64,000 bases of DNA from an uncultured Oscillospiraceae bacterium (GCA_900543555.1 UQRL01000004.1:9612-73611); one strand, 5' to 3'. Numbered from the stretch's first letter, positions 25,420 through 34,095 are shown. Numbers and translations are program-made. Notes: generated by a model not told the origin, from the sequence alone.

Positions 25420-26379
25420 TCATTTGGCGGAGCGGTTGGCCCGCTCGTAGGCGCGGATGATATCCTGCACCAGCTTGTGGCGCACCACGTCCTTCTCTGT
25501 AAAGCGGAAAATGGCGATATCCTCCACACCTTTCAGGATGCGCACGGCCTCCTTTAAGCCAGAGCGCTTGCCGTCCGGCAGGTCGATCTGGGTCACGTCG
25601 CCGGTGATGACCATTTTGGAGTTGAAGCCCAGCCGGGTGAGGAACATCTTCATCTGTTCCCCGGTGGTGTTCTGAGCCTCGTCCAAGATGATAAAGCTGT
25701 CATCCAAGGTGCGGCCGCGCATATAGGCCAAGGGCGCCACCTCAATACTGCCCCGCTCCACATAGCGCTGGTAGGTCTCTGCCCCCAGCATATCGAAAAG
25801 GGCATCGTACAAGGGGCGCAGGTAGGGGTCCACCTTCTGCTGCAGGTCGCCGGGCAGAAAGCCCAGCTTTTCCCCCGCCTCCACCGCCGGGCGGGTGAGG
25901 ATGATGCGGTCCACCTGCTGGGCCCGGAAGGCGTTAACTGCCATGGCCACCGCCAGATACGTTTTACCGGTGCCGGCAGGCCCCACCCCAATGGTGATGG
26001 TGTTGTTCTTGATATCATCGCAATAGGTGCGCTGGCCCAGGGTCTTGGGCTTGATGGGCTTCCCCTTGCTGGTAACGCAGATGCAGTCCCCCGCCAGGCG
26101 GGCCACCTTGTCCTCGCTGTCCTCCCCCACCATACGGATGCAATACCGCACATTCTGTTCAGTGAGGGTCTCCCCGCTGCCGATGAGGGTGATCAGGCTT
26201 TTTACCGTGCGGGCGGCTTTATCCACCGCCTCTGGATCCTCTCCGGCGATTTTCAGCTCGGAGTCCCGCACCACCAGCGCCACGCCAAATTCCTTTTCAA
26301 TCAGGCGGATATTCTCATCAAAGCTGCCAAACAGCTCTTCTGCCTGCTCCAGCCTGTCTAAATTGATCTTTTGCTCCAA
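25420..26379 (-). CDS. phoH: PhoH family ATPase (YbeZ/PhoL)
   Basis: The product is 319 residues. An N-terminal KH-like part is followed by the PhoH ATPase: GPAGTGKTYLAV (Walker A) and FIILDEAQNTT (Walker B), with GDVTQIDLP. Members work with YbeY in rRNA metabolism, and ybeY is the next gene. The start appears to be TTG at 26379 with AGGAG 10 bases upstream. Confidence 0.94.
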   Translation of the reverse strand: MEQKINLDRLEQAEELFGSFDENIRLIEKEFGVALVVRDSELKIAGEDPEAVDKAARTVKSLITLIGSGETLTEQNVRYCIRMVGEDSEDKVARLAGDCICVTSKGKPIKPKTLGQRTYCDDIKNNTITIGVGPAGTGKTYLAVAMAVNAFRAQQVDRIILTRPAVEAGEKLGFLPGDLQQKVDPYLRPLYDALFDMLGAETYQRYVERGSIEVAPLAYMRGRTLDDSFIILDEAQNTTGEQMKMFLTRLGFNSKMVITGDVTQIDLPDGKRSGLKEAVRILKGVEDIAIFRFTEKDVVRHKLVQDIIRAYERANRSAK

Positions 26380-26533
26380 CTAAGCATATCTCCTGTTTTC
26401 TTGGGATTTTTTAGTTCTGGCAGACGCAAAAACTGACGTGCTCTGCCTTTATGAGCTATTATAACACAGGAAAGGAGAATACTTCAAGGGAAAACACTAT
26501 GAATTTCCACCAAAATTTATTACCACAGTTGTG

Positions 26534-27739
26534 TCATTCAAACGAAATCTTTTTCACCACACCGATCTCCTCCTCGCAGCGGCACTTGGCCTGCAGCACA
26601 CACATGCCGTTTTCCATCCGATAGGTGAGCTCCTCCTCTACCACCCGGCTTCCCTGGGGAAGTTCCTCCCGCTGCGCCCAGCGCAGCGCCAGCAAAGCCG
26701 CCTGACGCAGTTCTTCCTCCTCCCGCTGGAAGACAACTTCCTGCAGCGGCTGCACCACGCTCTCTTCCCATGCCAGAGGCAGTTCGCGGCCCAGAGGGCT
26801 CCAGGCTGTGCTGTGGTGCCAGGCGCGGGTATTCCCCGCCTGCTCCTGGTACAGTCCCAAGGGGATGCGCACGCCGAAAAGCAAGAGGGACCTCTCTCGC
26901 ACAGCGCTGCCCACCGGGACCAGCTGGGAGACTTCCTGGGGCACCTCCACCGTGAATTCCCGATAGGTCAGGGCCCGCACACTGCCTCGGGCGGCCCCCA
27001 AGGTCCTGGGGGGATCTTCCTGCTCCGGCCCATAGGGGTGGGCGCTCTCCACTGGGTACAGGCCCGCGATGAGCAGCTGCCCTCCCTGCACGGTGTCCCC
27101 CGGAGAGACCTCTGGACGCCCCCACTCCGCTTGGATGGAGAGGATGGTCCCCGCCCGGGAGGCCACCATGTTGGACCACTCCCGGTCATTGACCACCTGC
27201 GGAGCGGGATCCGCCTCGTTGACAGCCACCTCTAAAAAGCAGCCATCCTCGTTGACAGAGAGCCAAGCCGCCTCTTCCAAGTCATTTCGGATCGCCATTC
27301 CCGCGGCCTTGGCATCTAAGCCATAGAGAGAACACCCCAGGTAAACGCCGTTCTCCCGGGCGGCCTGCAGCACCTGGGCCTGGGTCAGGCGCTGGTCTCC
27401 CGTCACAGTCACACCCCAGCAAAAGCCGCTTAGGTACACATAGACGCCCACGCCCACCAGGGCGCCCAGGAGCAGCCCTTTCTGCTTGTGGAGACGGGCT
27501 GTAAAAAAAGGCAGCCCTCCCCGCTTGCGCAGGCGGGGGTGGGCACGGCACCGCCTGGCCAGGTCCCGGAGGGTCCTGTACTCCCGGGGCCTTCCCCGCA
27601 CCATCAGCCGCCCGTTTTCCCTCTGGAAGCCCCAGAACTCCACGCCCATCTTGGCCGCGGCGTTGAGAAAGCGGGCTCCATCTCCCTGAATCTCCATCTC
27701 GATCCAGCCAGTCAGCCAATGGGCTGCCATTTCAAGCAT
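26534..27739 (-). CDS. yqfD: Sporulation protein YqfD
   Basis: The product is 401 residues. A cytosolic N-terminal part is followed by one membrane helix (~90-110, GLLLGALVGVGVYVYLSGF) and a large extracytoplasmic region (VTVTGDQRLTQAQVLQAARENGVYLG) of the YqfD family, which is expressed in the mother cell during sporulation. ATG at 27739 follows AAAGGAGGTGG. It overlaps yqfC by 8 bases. Its presence supports a spore-former. Confidence 0.93.
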   Translation of the reverse strand: MLEMAAHWLTGWIEMEIQGDGARFLNAAAKMGVEFWGFQRENGRLMVRGRPREYRTLRDLARRCRAHPRLRKRGGLPFFTARLHKQKGLLLGALVGVGVYVYLSGFCWGVTVTGDQRLTQAQVLQAARENGVYLGCSLYGLDAKAAGMAIRNDLEEAAWLSVNEDGCFLEVAVNEADPAPQVVNDREWSNMVASRAGTILSIQAEWGRPEVSPGDTVQGGQLLIAGLYPVESAHPYGPEQEDPPRTLGAARGSVRALTYREFTVEVPQEVSQLVPVGSAVRERSLLLFGVRIPLGLYQEQAGNTRAWHHSTAWSPLGRELPLAWEESVVQPLQEVVFQREEEELRQAALLALRWAQREELPQGSRVVEEELTYRMENGMCVLQAKCRCEEEIGVVKKISFE

Positions 27740-28031
27740 GGTTTCCACCTCCTTTTGGGCTGGATTCCCCCTTTTGCCGAAGGGGCATGCCCCCCATTCC
27801 GCTTTCGCCATAGGCGTATTCCACCTGATGGATGGCGCCTTCAACAATCGCGGAACTCTCCGTCAGGCGCACCAGCCGCAGGCCTCTTCCACTGAACCGC
27901 AAAATCAGCCTACCGCCCCGCAGGATCACCCGCTCGCTATCGTAGTCCACAATCCCATCGCAGCCATCCACCACAGCCCTGCGATTTCCGTGGAGCTCTA
28001 CCACCGGGCTGCCCGCTCCCCGCGTTTCCAT
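27732..28031 (-). CDS. yqfC: Sporulation protein YqfC
   Basis: The product is 99 residues. It is a YabP/YqfC-family protein recognised from VVELHGNRRAVVDGCDGIVDY and the following strand pattern (RVILRGGRLILRFSGRGLRL). A glycine-rich tail overlaps the yqfD start. First gene of the yqfC-yqfD-phoH cluster. Confidence 0.9.
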   Translation of the reverse strand: METRGAGSPVVELHGNRRAVVDGCDGIVDYDSERVILRGGRLILRFSGRGLRLVRLTESSAIVEGAIHQVEYAYGESGMGGMPLRQKGESSPKGGGNHA

Positions 28032-28147
28032 AGCCTGCCCCCTCTCTCCGTTTGAACACTACAAAATATATGTGGTCCGGCGGGAATGTATCCCACCAGG
28101 GGGGCATAGGGATGAAGGGGGCGGCAGGCCCCGGAAAGGAGCACGCC

Positions 28148-29281
28148 ATGAAGCTGATCTCTCCCGCCAGGCCAGAAAGGGCCCTTTCCTGGAGAGCGTT
28201 GGGAAGCGCCCTGGCCCTAGTGAGCTTTGGAACAGCGCTGCTGGCCTACCCGGCCCAGGTGCGGGACAGCGTAGCCCAAAGCGCCCTGTATTGCCTGGTG
28301 TCCCTCACGCCCTCTCTGTTCCCCTTTATGGTCGCAGCCAGCTATGGGGTACGCTCTCAGGCAGGGATGCTGTTCGGGCGGGCATTGGGGCCGGCCGTGC
28401 GGCATCTGTTCCGTTTGCCCGCCTGCGCCGGGGCCACCCTGCTCTTGAGCTTTTTGGGCGGCTACCCCGCTGGGGCCCGGGGCATATCCCTCCTGCTGGA
28501 ACAGGGGCGGCTCACCCGGGAGCAGGCCGGCCGGATGATGCTCTTCTGCGTGGCGCCGGGAGCGGCCTTTGTGGTGACCTTTCTAGGCTGCGGCGCTTTG
28601 GGAAGCCTGCGTTTGGGGTGGCTTCTCTTTATCGCGGTGACCCTCTCTGGGCTGCTGCTGGGACTTCTCACAGGGCTGGGGAAGCCCCTTCCGGAAAAGG
28701 AGCCGCCGCAGCCAGGAGAGCCGGGAGGGCCGGCGCTGGTCCGTTCTGTATCCGATGCCTCTTCCGCTGTGGTAAAAATGTGCGGCTGCATTCTGCTGTT
28801 TGCCGGATTTACCGCCATTTTGCAGGGGAGCGGGGCTTTCCAGGCCCTGAGCCGCCTGCTGGCCCTTTCCGGGCTGGTCTCCCAAAAGGAGGCCGGGGTG
28901 CTGCTCTCCTTCCTGCTGGAAGTCACCGGAGGCACGGGAGAGGCCTCCCGCCAAGGGGCCGCGCCCCTGCTTTACGCCTTTGGTCTGGCCTTTGGCGGGC
29001 TGTGCGTACACTTGCAGCTTTTTTCCCTTTTCCCAGAATTCCCCCTTTCTAAGGGGAAATTCTTCCTATTCCGCCTTCTTCACGGTTTTTTGGCGGCGGG
29101 CATCTTTTTGCTGCTGGCGCGGCTGTTCCCCCCTCCTCCTCAGCTGGTGTGGGCCTCTTCGGAGGCGGAACTGGCCTTGGGGGGGTCCGCCTCTACGGCG
29201 GCCGGGGGTCTCTCTCTGTTTCTCATGTGCCTGGCATTTCTCGCTGCCCTGCCACAGAGGGAGAAAGGTTCCAAAGAGTAG
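28148..29281 (+). CDS. ylbJ: Sporulation integral membrane protein YlbJ (nucleoside-recognition domain)
   Basis: The product is 377 residues with about eight to ten membrane helices. YlbJ features include SLTPSLFPFMVAASYG, SFLGGYPAGARGISLLLEQG and FCVAPGAAFVVTFLG; the GGYPxGA motif is diagnostic. It is needed for normal spores in Bacillus. The ATG at 28148 follows GGAAAGGAG; the frame upstream lacks a start signal. It is divergent from yqfC, forming a small sporulation cluster. Confidence 0.9.
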   Translation: MKLISPARPERALSWRALGSALALVSFGTALLAYPAQVRDSVAQSALYCLVSLTPSLFPFMVAASYGVRSQAGMLFGRALGPAVRHLFRLPACAGATLLLSFLGGYPAGARGISLLLEQGRLTREQAGRMMLFCVAPGAAFVVTFLGCGALGSLRLGWLLFIAVTLSGLLLGLLTGLGKPLPEKEPPQPGEPGGPALVRSVSDASSAVVKMCGCILLFAGFTAILQGSGAFQALSRLLALSGLVSQKEAGVLLSFLLEVTGGTGEASRQGAAPLLYAFGLAFGGLCVHLQLFSLFPEFPLSKGKFFLFRLLHGFLAAGIFLLLARLFPPPPQLVWASSEAELALGGSASTAAGGLSLFLMCLAFLAALPQREKGSKE

Positions 29282-29285
29282 CCCG

Positions 29286-29314
29286 TTGCACCGGGAACGG
29301 ACTTGTGCTATAAT
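29286..29314 (+). promoter_or_regulatory. Promoter of the 77-residue protein gene
   Basis: TTGCAC and a perfect TATAAT are separated by 17 bases. Confidence 0.65.
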
Positions 29315-29376
29315 ACCTCTGGAATAGAAAGGCGCCGGTTCTTTTTTCGGCGCTTTGGAAAAGAGGGTTTCTTCCC

Positions 29377-29610
29377 ATGGGCCTGTTTCAGAGAAAGAAA
29401 AAGCACCCGCTGTTTGGGGGGAGCATTCCTCCCAGCTGCGCCTATTGCCAGCACAACAGCGGAGGGGAGGGCCAGGTGGCCTGCGCCCTGCGCCGCCAGC
29501 CAGAGGGGGAGGCTTGCAAAAAATACCGGTACGACCCCCTTCTGCGGGAGCCCCGGGTGGCGCCCTCCCTGCGCACCTCCCAATACCGCCCAGAGGATTT
29601 TCAGCTGTAA
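29377..29610 (+). CDS. Small conserved cysteine-containing protein
   Basis: The product is 77 residues. It starts with a basic MGLFQRKKKHPLFGG, then four cysteines in CAYC, VAC and EACKKYRYDPL suggest a small metal site. The ending (RYDPLLREPRVAP) is recognisable from short clostridial proteins of unknown function. It is a single-gene unit with its own promoter and terminator. No function is assigned. Confidence 0.75.
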   Translation: MGLFQRKKKHPLFGGSIPPSCAYCQHNSGGEGQVACALRRQPEGEACKKYRYDPLLREPRVAPSLRTSQYRPEDFQL

Positions 29611-29612
29611 CC

Positions 29613-29651
29613 AAAAAGCCTTCGAGGTTTCCCTCGAAGGCTTTCCTTTTT
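29613..29651. terminator. Bidirectional terminator between the small-protein gene and trmB
   Basis: AAAGCCTTCGAGG pairs with CCTCGAAGGCTTT, with A and T tracts on both sides. Confidence 0.85.
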
Positions 29652-29671
29652 CAGCGCTTCCTGCGTTGCAC

Positions 29672-30328
29672 TCAGGGTTGGAGCAGCCGGGCCTTTAAGG
29701 CCTTGGTGGGGATGCCCTCCTGGGTGAACCGGAGCTCGTGCTCGGTGAGGATGTTCTCTGGGTCCCCGGCGGCGTGCAGGTCCCGGGTGTCAAAGTAGAT
29801 TGCAAAGCCCGCCTCGGTGAGATAGCGCCGGGTGGCCAGGTACAGGTCGTCGTTGTCGGTCTTGAACCAGATCTCCCCGCCGGGGGCCAGCAGGGGTTTG
29901 TAGTGAAGCAGCTGGCGGGTGTGGGTCAGGCGGCGCTTGTGGCCCCGGGCGGTAGGCCAGGGGTTGCAGAAATTGATGTACAGGCGCTGGACCTTCTCCT
30001 CGGGAGAAAAGAGCTCTCCCAGCCGCTCAATATTATAAGCGCACAGGGCCACGTTGTCCGGCTGCTCTTCCCCGTAGGCCTGGGCAATGTTCCGCCGGCC
30101 CACGCCCAGAATGTCGTAGCTGATGTCGATTCCCAGGAAATTCACATCCCGGTGGGTGTGGGCGGCTTCGGCCAAAAAGACGCACTTGCCGCAGCCCAAG
30201 TCCAGGTGAAGGGGGCGCTTTTCCCCAAACACCGCCTCCCAGCTGCCCCGCTGCTGCTGGGGCTGTGCCACAAAATAGGGGCAGGCGGCAAGCTCCGGCC
30301 TGGCCCAAGTCTTTCTTCGTATGCGCAT
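29672..30328 (-). CDS. trmB: tRNA (guanine-N7-)-methyltransferase
   Basis: The product is 218 residues. It methylates G46 of tRNA using SAM. It has DLGCGKCVFLAEAA (SAM motif), FLGIDISYDIL, and the TrmB-specific INFCNPWPTARGHKRRLTH, then FKTDNDDLY. ATG at 30328 has AAGGAG upstream; the open frame before it extends past the promoter. It is a single-gene unit. Confidence 0.95.
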   Translation of the reverse strand: MRIRRKTWARPELAACPYFVAQPQQQRGSWEAVFGEKRPLHLDLGCGKCVFLAEAAHTHRDVNFLGIDISYDILGVGRRNIAQAYGEEQPDNVALCAYNIERLGELFSPEEKVQRLYINFCNPWPTARGHKRRLTHTRQLLHYKPLLAPGGEIWFKTDNDDLYLATRRYLTEAGFAIYFDTRDLHAAGDPENILTEHELRFTQEGIPTKALKARLLQP

Positions 30329-30358
30329 AGGTTCGCTCCTTGTGATAATGTACGCCTT

Positions 30359-30387
30359 ATTATACCTGGGCCGGAAAAGGAAATCAA
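30359..30387 (-). promoter_or_regulatory. trmB promoter
   Basis: TTGATT and a perfect TATAAT are separated by 17 bases on the minus strand. Confidence 0.7.
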
Positions 30388-30396
30388 GCGGGGGCG

Positions 30397-30425
30397 TTGA
30401 ATCCTGGAGAAACTTGATGTAAAAT
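30397..30425 (+). promoter_or_regulatory. Promoter of the patatin gene
   Basis: TTGAAT and TAAAAT are separated by 17 bases, ~30 bases before the start codon. Confidence 0.6.
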
Positions 30426-30455
30426 GGAGGTATTCGGAAAGGAGAAGAGCGTGCT

Positions 30456-31310
30456 ATGAAAAAGTGGGCTTTAGCCTTAGAGGGCGGCTCCCTGCGGTGT
30501 ATGTTTTCCGCCGGAGCTGTAGACGTCATGATGGAACAGGGGCTCTGGTCCGATGGGGTCTTCGGCGTGTCCGCCGGGGCGCTGACGGGGGTAAACTACG
30601 TCTCCCGCCAGGTGGGCCGCACCGCCCAGGTGAACCTGGACTACGTCAATGACAAGCGGTACCTGGGCCTGGGGAACCTGATCTTCAAAAAGAGCATTTT
30701 CAATTTCGACTTCCTCTTCGGGGAAATTTCCGACAAGCTGATCCCCCTGGACCGGGAAGCCTTTGCCGCTTCTCCCACGCGCTTTACCGCTGTGGCTACG
30801 GACTGCCGCACCGGCCAGCCGGTCTTTTGGGAGAAACACAGCTGCCAGGATATCTATGGGGCCATCCGGGCCAGCGCCAGCATGCCCCTTCTGGCCCCCA
30901 CTGTGGAGGTGGAGGGCATCCCCTGCGTGGACGGGGGCGCCTCCTTGTCCATCCCCTATGCCCGCGCCTTGGAGGAAGGCTATGATAAGGTGGTAGTCAT
31001 CACCACCCGGGAGCACGGCTACCGAAAACCCCAGACCCCTCGGGCGTTGGCCCGCCTTTACGCCAAGCACTACAAGGAGTATCCCCAGCTGGTGCGCGCC
31101 CTGCTGGAAACACCCCGGCGCTATGCCCGGGAGCTGGATGCGCTGGACCGCCTGGAGGCCCAGGGGAAAGTGTTCGTGCTGCGGCCGCCGGAGCCGGTGA
31201 CCGTCTCCCGCACAGAACGGGACCTGATAAAGCTGCGGGCCCTGTACGCCCAAGGGCGGCAAGTCTGCCAGGAACAGTTGGAAGCACTGGCCGGCTATTT
31301 GGAAGGCTGA
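30456..31310 (+). CDS. Patatin-like phospholipase
   Basis: The product is 284 residues, a cytosolic lipid acyl hydrolase of the RssA/YjjU type. The oxyanion loop is ALEGGSLRCMF, the nucleophile Ser is in GVSAGAL, and the catalytic Asp is in CVDGGASLSIPY. The C-terminus resembles DUF6363-type tails of clostridial patatins. The ATG at 30456 follows AAAGGAG. Single-gene unit with its own promoter and terminator. Confidence 0.92.
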   Translation: MKKWALALEGGSLRCMFSAGAVDVMMEQGLWSDGVFGVSAGALTGVNYVSRQVGRTAQVNLDYVNDKRYLGLGNLIFKKSIFNFDFLFGEISDKLIPLDREAFAASPTRFTAVATDCRTGQPVFWEKHSCQDIYGAIRASASMPLLAPTVEVEGIPCVDGGASLSIPYARALEEGYDKVVVITTREHGYRKPQTPRALARLYAKHYKEYPQLVRALLETPRRYARELDALDRLEAQGKVFVLRPPEPVTVSRTERDLIKLRALYAQGRQVCQEQLEALAGYLEG

Positions 31311-31342
31311 AAAAAGAGGCTCCCCCAGGGGAGCCTCTTTTT
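31311..31342. terminator. Bidirectional terminator between the patatin gene and the asnA operon
   Basis: AAAGAGGCTCCCC pairs with GGGAGCCTCTTT. Confidence 0.85.
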
Positions 31343-31782
31343 CATTTTATTTTTCCGATATTGCCCAAGATCTTGGCCGCCACAAAGCCGATGAACACGA
31401 TAGGCACCACCAGCAGCTCGACAAGCAGCACAACAGCGATCTTCACCGCCACACCCCATGCCGCCAGCATGATGCAGACCTCTAGGGAAAGGCATACAAC
31501 CGCCAAAACGGCCGGAAGCAGCCGCTCCATCCCGGAAAACGTGGGGGCCAGAGCGGGGAGCTTCTCCAGGCAGCGGCCAATCCACCAGTGGAACAGATAG
31601 CACACCAGCAGCTGCACCACGGGGATGAGAAACAGCGCCGCCTTGGGCATGGTGGCCACCACCTGCCCGTTGTTCCACTGCCGGGGAATGCTTCCCGGCA
31701 GGAATGGGAACGCGAAGGCCGCGCCCACCAGTCCCAAAGCAAAAAAGAGAAGCTCCAGCCAATAGGTTTTCAGCATTTTCAT
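31342..31782 (-). CDS. DUF1648-like membrane protein (copy A)
   Basis: The product is 146 residues with four membrane helices. After the first helix the motif FLPGSIPRQWNNGQ matches the P-x(2)-I/V-P-x-H/W-W-N signature of DUF1648. It resembles the upstream neighbour (YWLELLFF/YWLELVLF, PFLPxxxP), so the pair arose by duplication. It is the last gene of the asnA operon. The function is unknown; DUF1648 proteins are often transporter- or toxin-linked accessory membrane proteins. Confidence 0.75.
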   Translation of the reverse strand: MKMLKTYWLELLFFALGLVGAAFAFPFLPGSIPRQWNNGQVVATMPKAALFLIPVVQLLVCYLFHWWIGRCLEKLPALAPTFSGMERLLPAVLAVVCLSLEVCIMLAAWGVAVKIAVVLLVELLVVPIVFIGFVAAKILGNIGKIK

Positions 31783-31836
31783 GAGTATTACCCCTTTTAC
31801 AACGTAGTGAGGTTATCTCGACCTACCCCTGCCGGT

Positions 31837-32256
31837 TCAGCCCCTATGTTTGGATACAGCAAGGCTAATACAAAGGAGAACTAGAAACACCAGCTCCGCT
31901 AACAGGACATACAGCACAGGAAAGAACAGGCCAAAGGCCCCCAGAACTGAACTGAGCTGGCAGACAAGAAGCGCCACTGAAAAGAGCAGGGGAACCAAGC
32001 GTTCTAAGCAGCCAAAGAAGAACGCCCGCGCGGGATACCGCTCAAAATAGACATGCAGGCCGGAACGCGCCAGACAGGCGCCCGGGAACTGCACCACAGC
32101 CAAAAACAGGAGCGTCCACTTGGACGCCGGACGGGCGGGAAGGTTCCACAGAACGGGAACCTGCTCCGGCAGAAAGGGCAGAACCATCAAATCCCCCACC
32201 AGAGCCACAGCAAACAGCACCAGCTCCAGCCAGTATGTTCTGGCAAATGCTTTCAT
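31837..32256 (-). CDS. DUF1648-like membrane protein (copy B)
   Basis: The product is 139 residues with four predicted helices. N-terminal YWLELVLFAVALVGDLMVLP and FLPEQVPVLWN align with copy A downstream. ATG at 32256 has AAGGAG 8 bases upstream. It begins 12 bases after asnA, so it is cotranscribed. No known role. Confidence 0.72.
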   Translation of the reverse strand: MKAFARTYWLELVLFAVALVGDLMVLPFLPEQVPVLWNLPARPASKWTLLFLAVVQFPGACLARSGLHVYFERYPARAFFFGCLERLVPLLFSVALLVCQLSSVLGAFGLFFPVLYVLLAELVFLVLLCISLAVSKHRG

Positions 32257-32268
32257 AAAAGCCACTCC

Positions 32269-33270
32269 TTACAGCAGGACGATACCCGCTTCCTTGCAGA
32301 AGCGTTTTGTCTCCTCGTCCCACAGGGAGGCCTGTACCTCGCCGATGTGGGCCTTGCCCAGCAGCAGCATGCACAGGCGGCTTTGGCCGATACCCCCGCC
32401 GATAGTCAGGGGAAGCTCGCCGTTTAGGAGCATCCTGTGGAAGGGCAGCTCCCGGCGGTTGTCGCAGCCAGCTTCCGCAAGCTGCCTATCCAGGCTTTCC
32501 GGGTTCACCCGGATGCCCATGCTGCTGATTTCCAAGGCGCACTGCAGGGGCTCGTGCCAGAAGAGCAGGTCGCCGTTCAAGCTCCAGTCGTCGTAGTCGG
32601 GGGCGCGGCCGTCGTGGGGCTTGCCGCTTCTCAGCTTGCCGCCGATCTGCTGGATGAACACGGTCTTGTGCTTTTTGGTGATGACCCCCTCCCGCTCCTT
32701 GGGGGTGAGCTGGGGGTACATGTCCTCCAGCTCCTGGGCGGTGAGGAAGAACACATCCCGGCACAGGTCGGTGTCCAGGCTGGAAAACTGCCACTTCAGC
32801 TCGTCCAAAGTGCCGCAGATGGCGCTGACAATCCGGCGGACGGTGTCCTTTAAGTAGGCCTCGTTGCGGGTGGATTCGTCGATGACCTTCTCCCAGTCCC
32901 ACTGGTCCACATAGATGGAGTGGAGGTTGTCCAGCTCCTCATCCCGGCGAATGGCGTTCATGTCCGCCACCAGGCCGTTGCCCACAAAGAAATTGTAGTC
33001 GTGGAGGGCCAGGCGCTTCCACTTGGCCAGGGAGTGCACCACCTGGCCCTCGATGCCCACGGCGGGGATGTCGAAGCCCACCGGGCGCTCCACGCCGTTG
33101 AGGTCATCGTTGAGGCCGGTGGCCGGGTCCACGAACAGGGGCGCGGTGACACGCTTTAAGTGCAGGGCCGCACAGAGCTTAACCTGGAAGATATTCTTAA
33201 TCAGCCCAATGGCCTTTTGGGTTTCGTACAGGCCCAGGGCGGGCTGGTAGCGTTCCGGCAGGATGGTCAT
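32269..33270 (-). CDS. asnA: Aspartate--ammonia ligase (asparagine synthetase A)
   Basis: The product is 333 residues. It makes asparagine from aspartate, ammonia and ATP, with a class II tRNA-synthetase-like fold. Family blocks are GLNDDLNGVERPVGFD, LHDYNFFVGNGLVADMNAIRRDE, YVDQWDWE, and the C-terminal ELPFHRMLLNGELPLTIGGGIGQSR. ATG at 33270 has AAGGGGG upstream. First gene of an operon with the two DUF1648 genes. A promoter with TATAAT lies at 33302-33330. Confidence 0.96.
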   Translation of the reverse strand: MTILPERYQPALGLYETQKAIGLIKNIFQVKLCAALHLKRVTAPLFVDPATGLNDDLNGVERPVGFDIPAVGIEGQVVHSLAKWKRLALHDYNFFVGNGLVADMNAIRRDEELDNLHSIYVDQWDWEKVIDESTRNEAYLKDTVRRIVSAICGTLDELKWQFSSLDTDLCRDVFFLTAQELEDMYPQLTPKEREGVITKKHKTVFIQQIGGKLRSGKPHDGRAPDYDDWSLNGDLLFWHEPLQCALEISSMGIRVNPESLDRQLAEAGCDNRRELPFHRMLLNGELPLTIGGGIGQSRLCMLLLGKAHIGEVQASLWDEETKRFCKEAGIVLL

Positions 33271-33301
33271 AGTGGTTCCCCCTTGTTTCAAAATCCTTTT
33301 T

Positions 33302-33330
33302 ATTATAGCAGGTTTTGACGGGGATGGGAA
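33302..33330 (-). promoter_or_regulatory. Probable asnA promoter
   Basis: A perfect TATAAT has a poor -35 (TTCCCA) 17 bases upstream, ~32 bases before the start codon. Confidence 0.45.
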
Positions 33331-33367
33331 GGGATTTTTGCAGGAGGCGGCGCCGCCGGCTGCAAGT

Positions 33368-33814
33368 TCAATCCTCGTCCCCGGCGGGGCGATGCTTTTC
33401 CCGGAAGCTCTTTGCCAGGTACACCGCCAGGATGCTGGCCATCAGGCAGCCGGTGAGGGTGATAGCCCCAGCAGAGGTGAGCATGCCCTCCTCCAGCAGC
33501 GGCCCGCGGCCTGCCGCCAGAGAGGCCAGCTCCATCACCACCATGCTCAGGCCGCACAGCCCCATGGCGAAAAAGAAGGTCTTCTGGCTCCTCCCCATGG
33601 GGTTGATATCCCGCAGGATGAACTCCCACCAGCACAGGGCAACGCTGGCCCAGATGAGCAGGATCGCCTCCCAAGGCCCCTGGGCCCAGGTGACGCCAAA
33701 GGCCTTGCACAGGGCCTCCAGGGCCAGGGCGGCAATTAAAAACACAAAGGCGTGCTTAAACACGTTGCCCCGCTGCCACAGCTGGCGTTCGTCTAACTCG
33801 GTTCGTTTTTTCAC
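33368..33814 (-). CDS. Membrane protein, partner of the XRE regulator
   Basis: The product is 148 residues with about four membrane helices and charged ends. It resembles DUF6773-type proteins that sit beside short XRE regulators in Firmicutes. GTG at 33814 is chosen because GAGAGGAG lies upstream at proper spacing. It begins 15 bases after the XRE gene. The role is unknown. Confidence 0.72.
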   Translation of the reverse strand: MKKRTELDERQLWQRGNVFKHAFVFLIAALALEALCKAFGVTWAQGPWEAILLIWASVALCWWEFILRDINPMGRSQKTFFFAMGLCGLSMVVMELASLAAGRGPLLEEGMLTSAGAITLTGCLMASILAVYLAKSFREKHRPAGDED

Positions 33815-33829
33815 GGCGCACAACTCCTC

Positions 33830-34027
33830 TCACGGTTCCCAGAACAGCTGGTCCAAGGTCTTACCCAGGGCCTTGCAGATTTCCACGCAGAGCTTGATGG
33901 TGGGGTTGTAGTCCCCCCGCTCGATGGCCACAATGGTCTGGCGGGTGACGCCCACCGCCTCTGCCAAATCCTGCTGGGTCAGGCCCAGGGCCGCCCGGGC
34001 GGCTTTCATTTTCAAATTTTTCCCCAT
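33830..34027 (-). CDS. Short XRE-family (YozG/HipB-like) regulator
   Basis: The product is 65 residues, nearly all helix-turn-helix: AALGLTQQDLAEAVGVTRQTIVAIERGDYNPTI. ATG at 34027 follows GAGAGGTGAG. First gene of a two-gene operon with the membrane protein, a common pairing in which the small regulator controls its own operon. The promoter is at 34047-34075. Confidence 0.9.
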   Translation of the reverse strand: MGKNLKMKAARAALGLTQQDLAEAVGVTRQTIVAIERGDYNPTIKLCVEICKALGKTLDQLFWEP

Positions 34028-34046
34028 GGGCTCACCTCTCCAGATT

Positions 34047-34075
34047 ATTGTATGCTTTAGCAGTCTAAAAGTCAA
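34047..34075 (-). promoter_or_regulatory. Promoter of the XRE/membrane-protein operon
   Basis: TTGACT and TACAAT are separated by 17 bases. The spacer holds the inverted half-sites AGACTGCTAAAGC, but no clear operator palindrome. Confidence 0.65.
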
Positions 34076-34095
34076 GTATATTTTACTTTTGCCTC

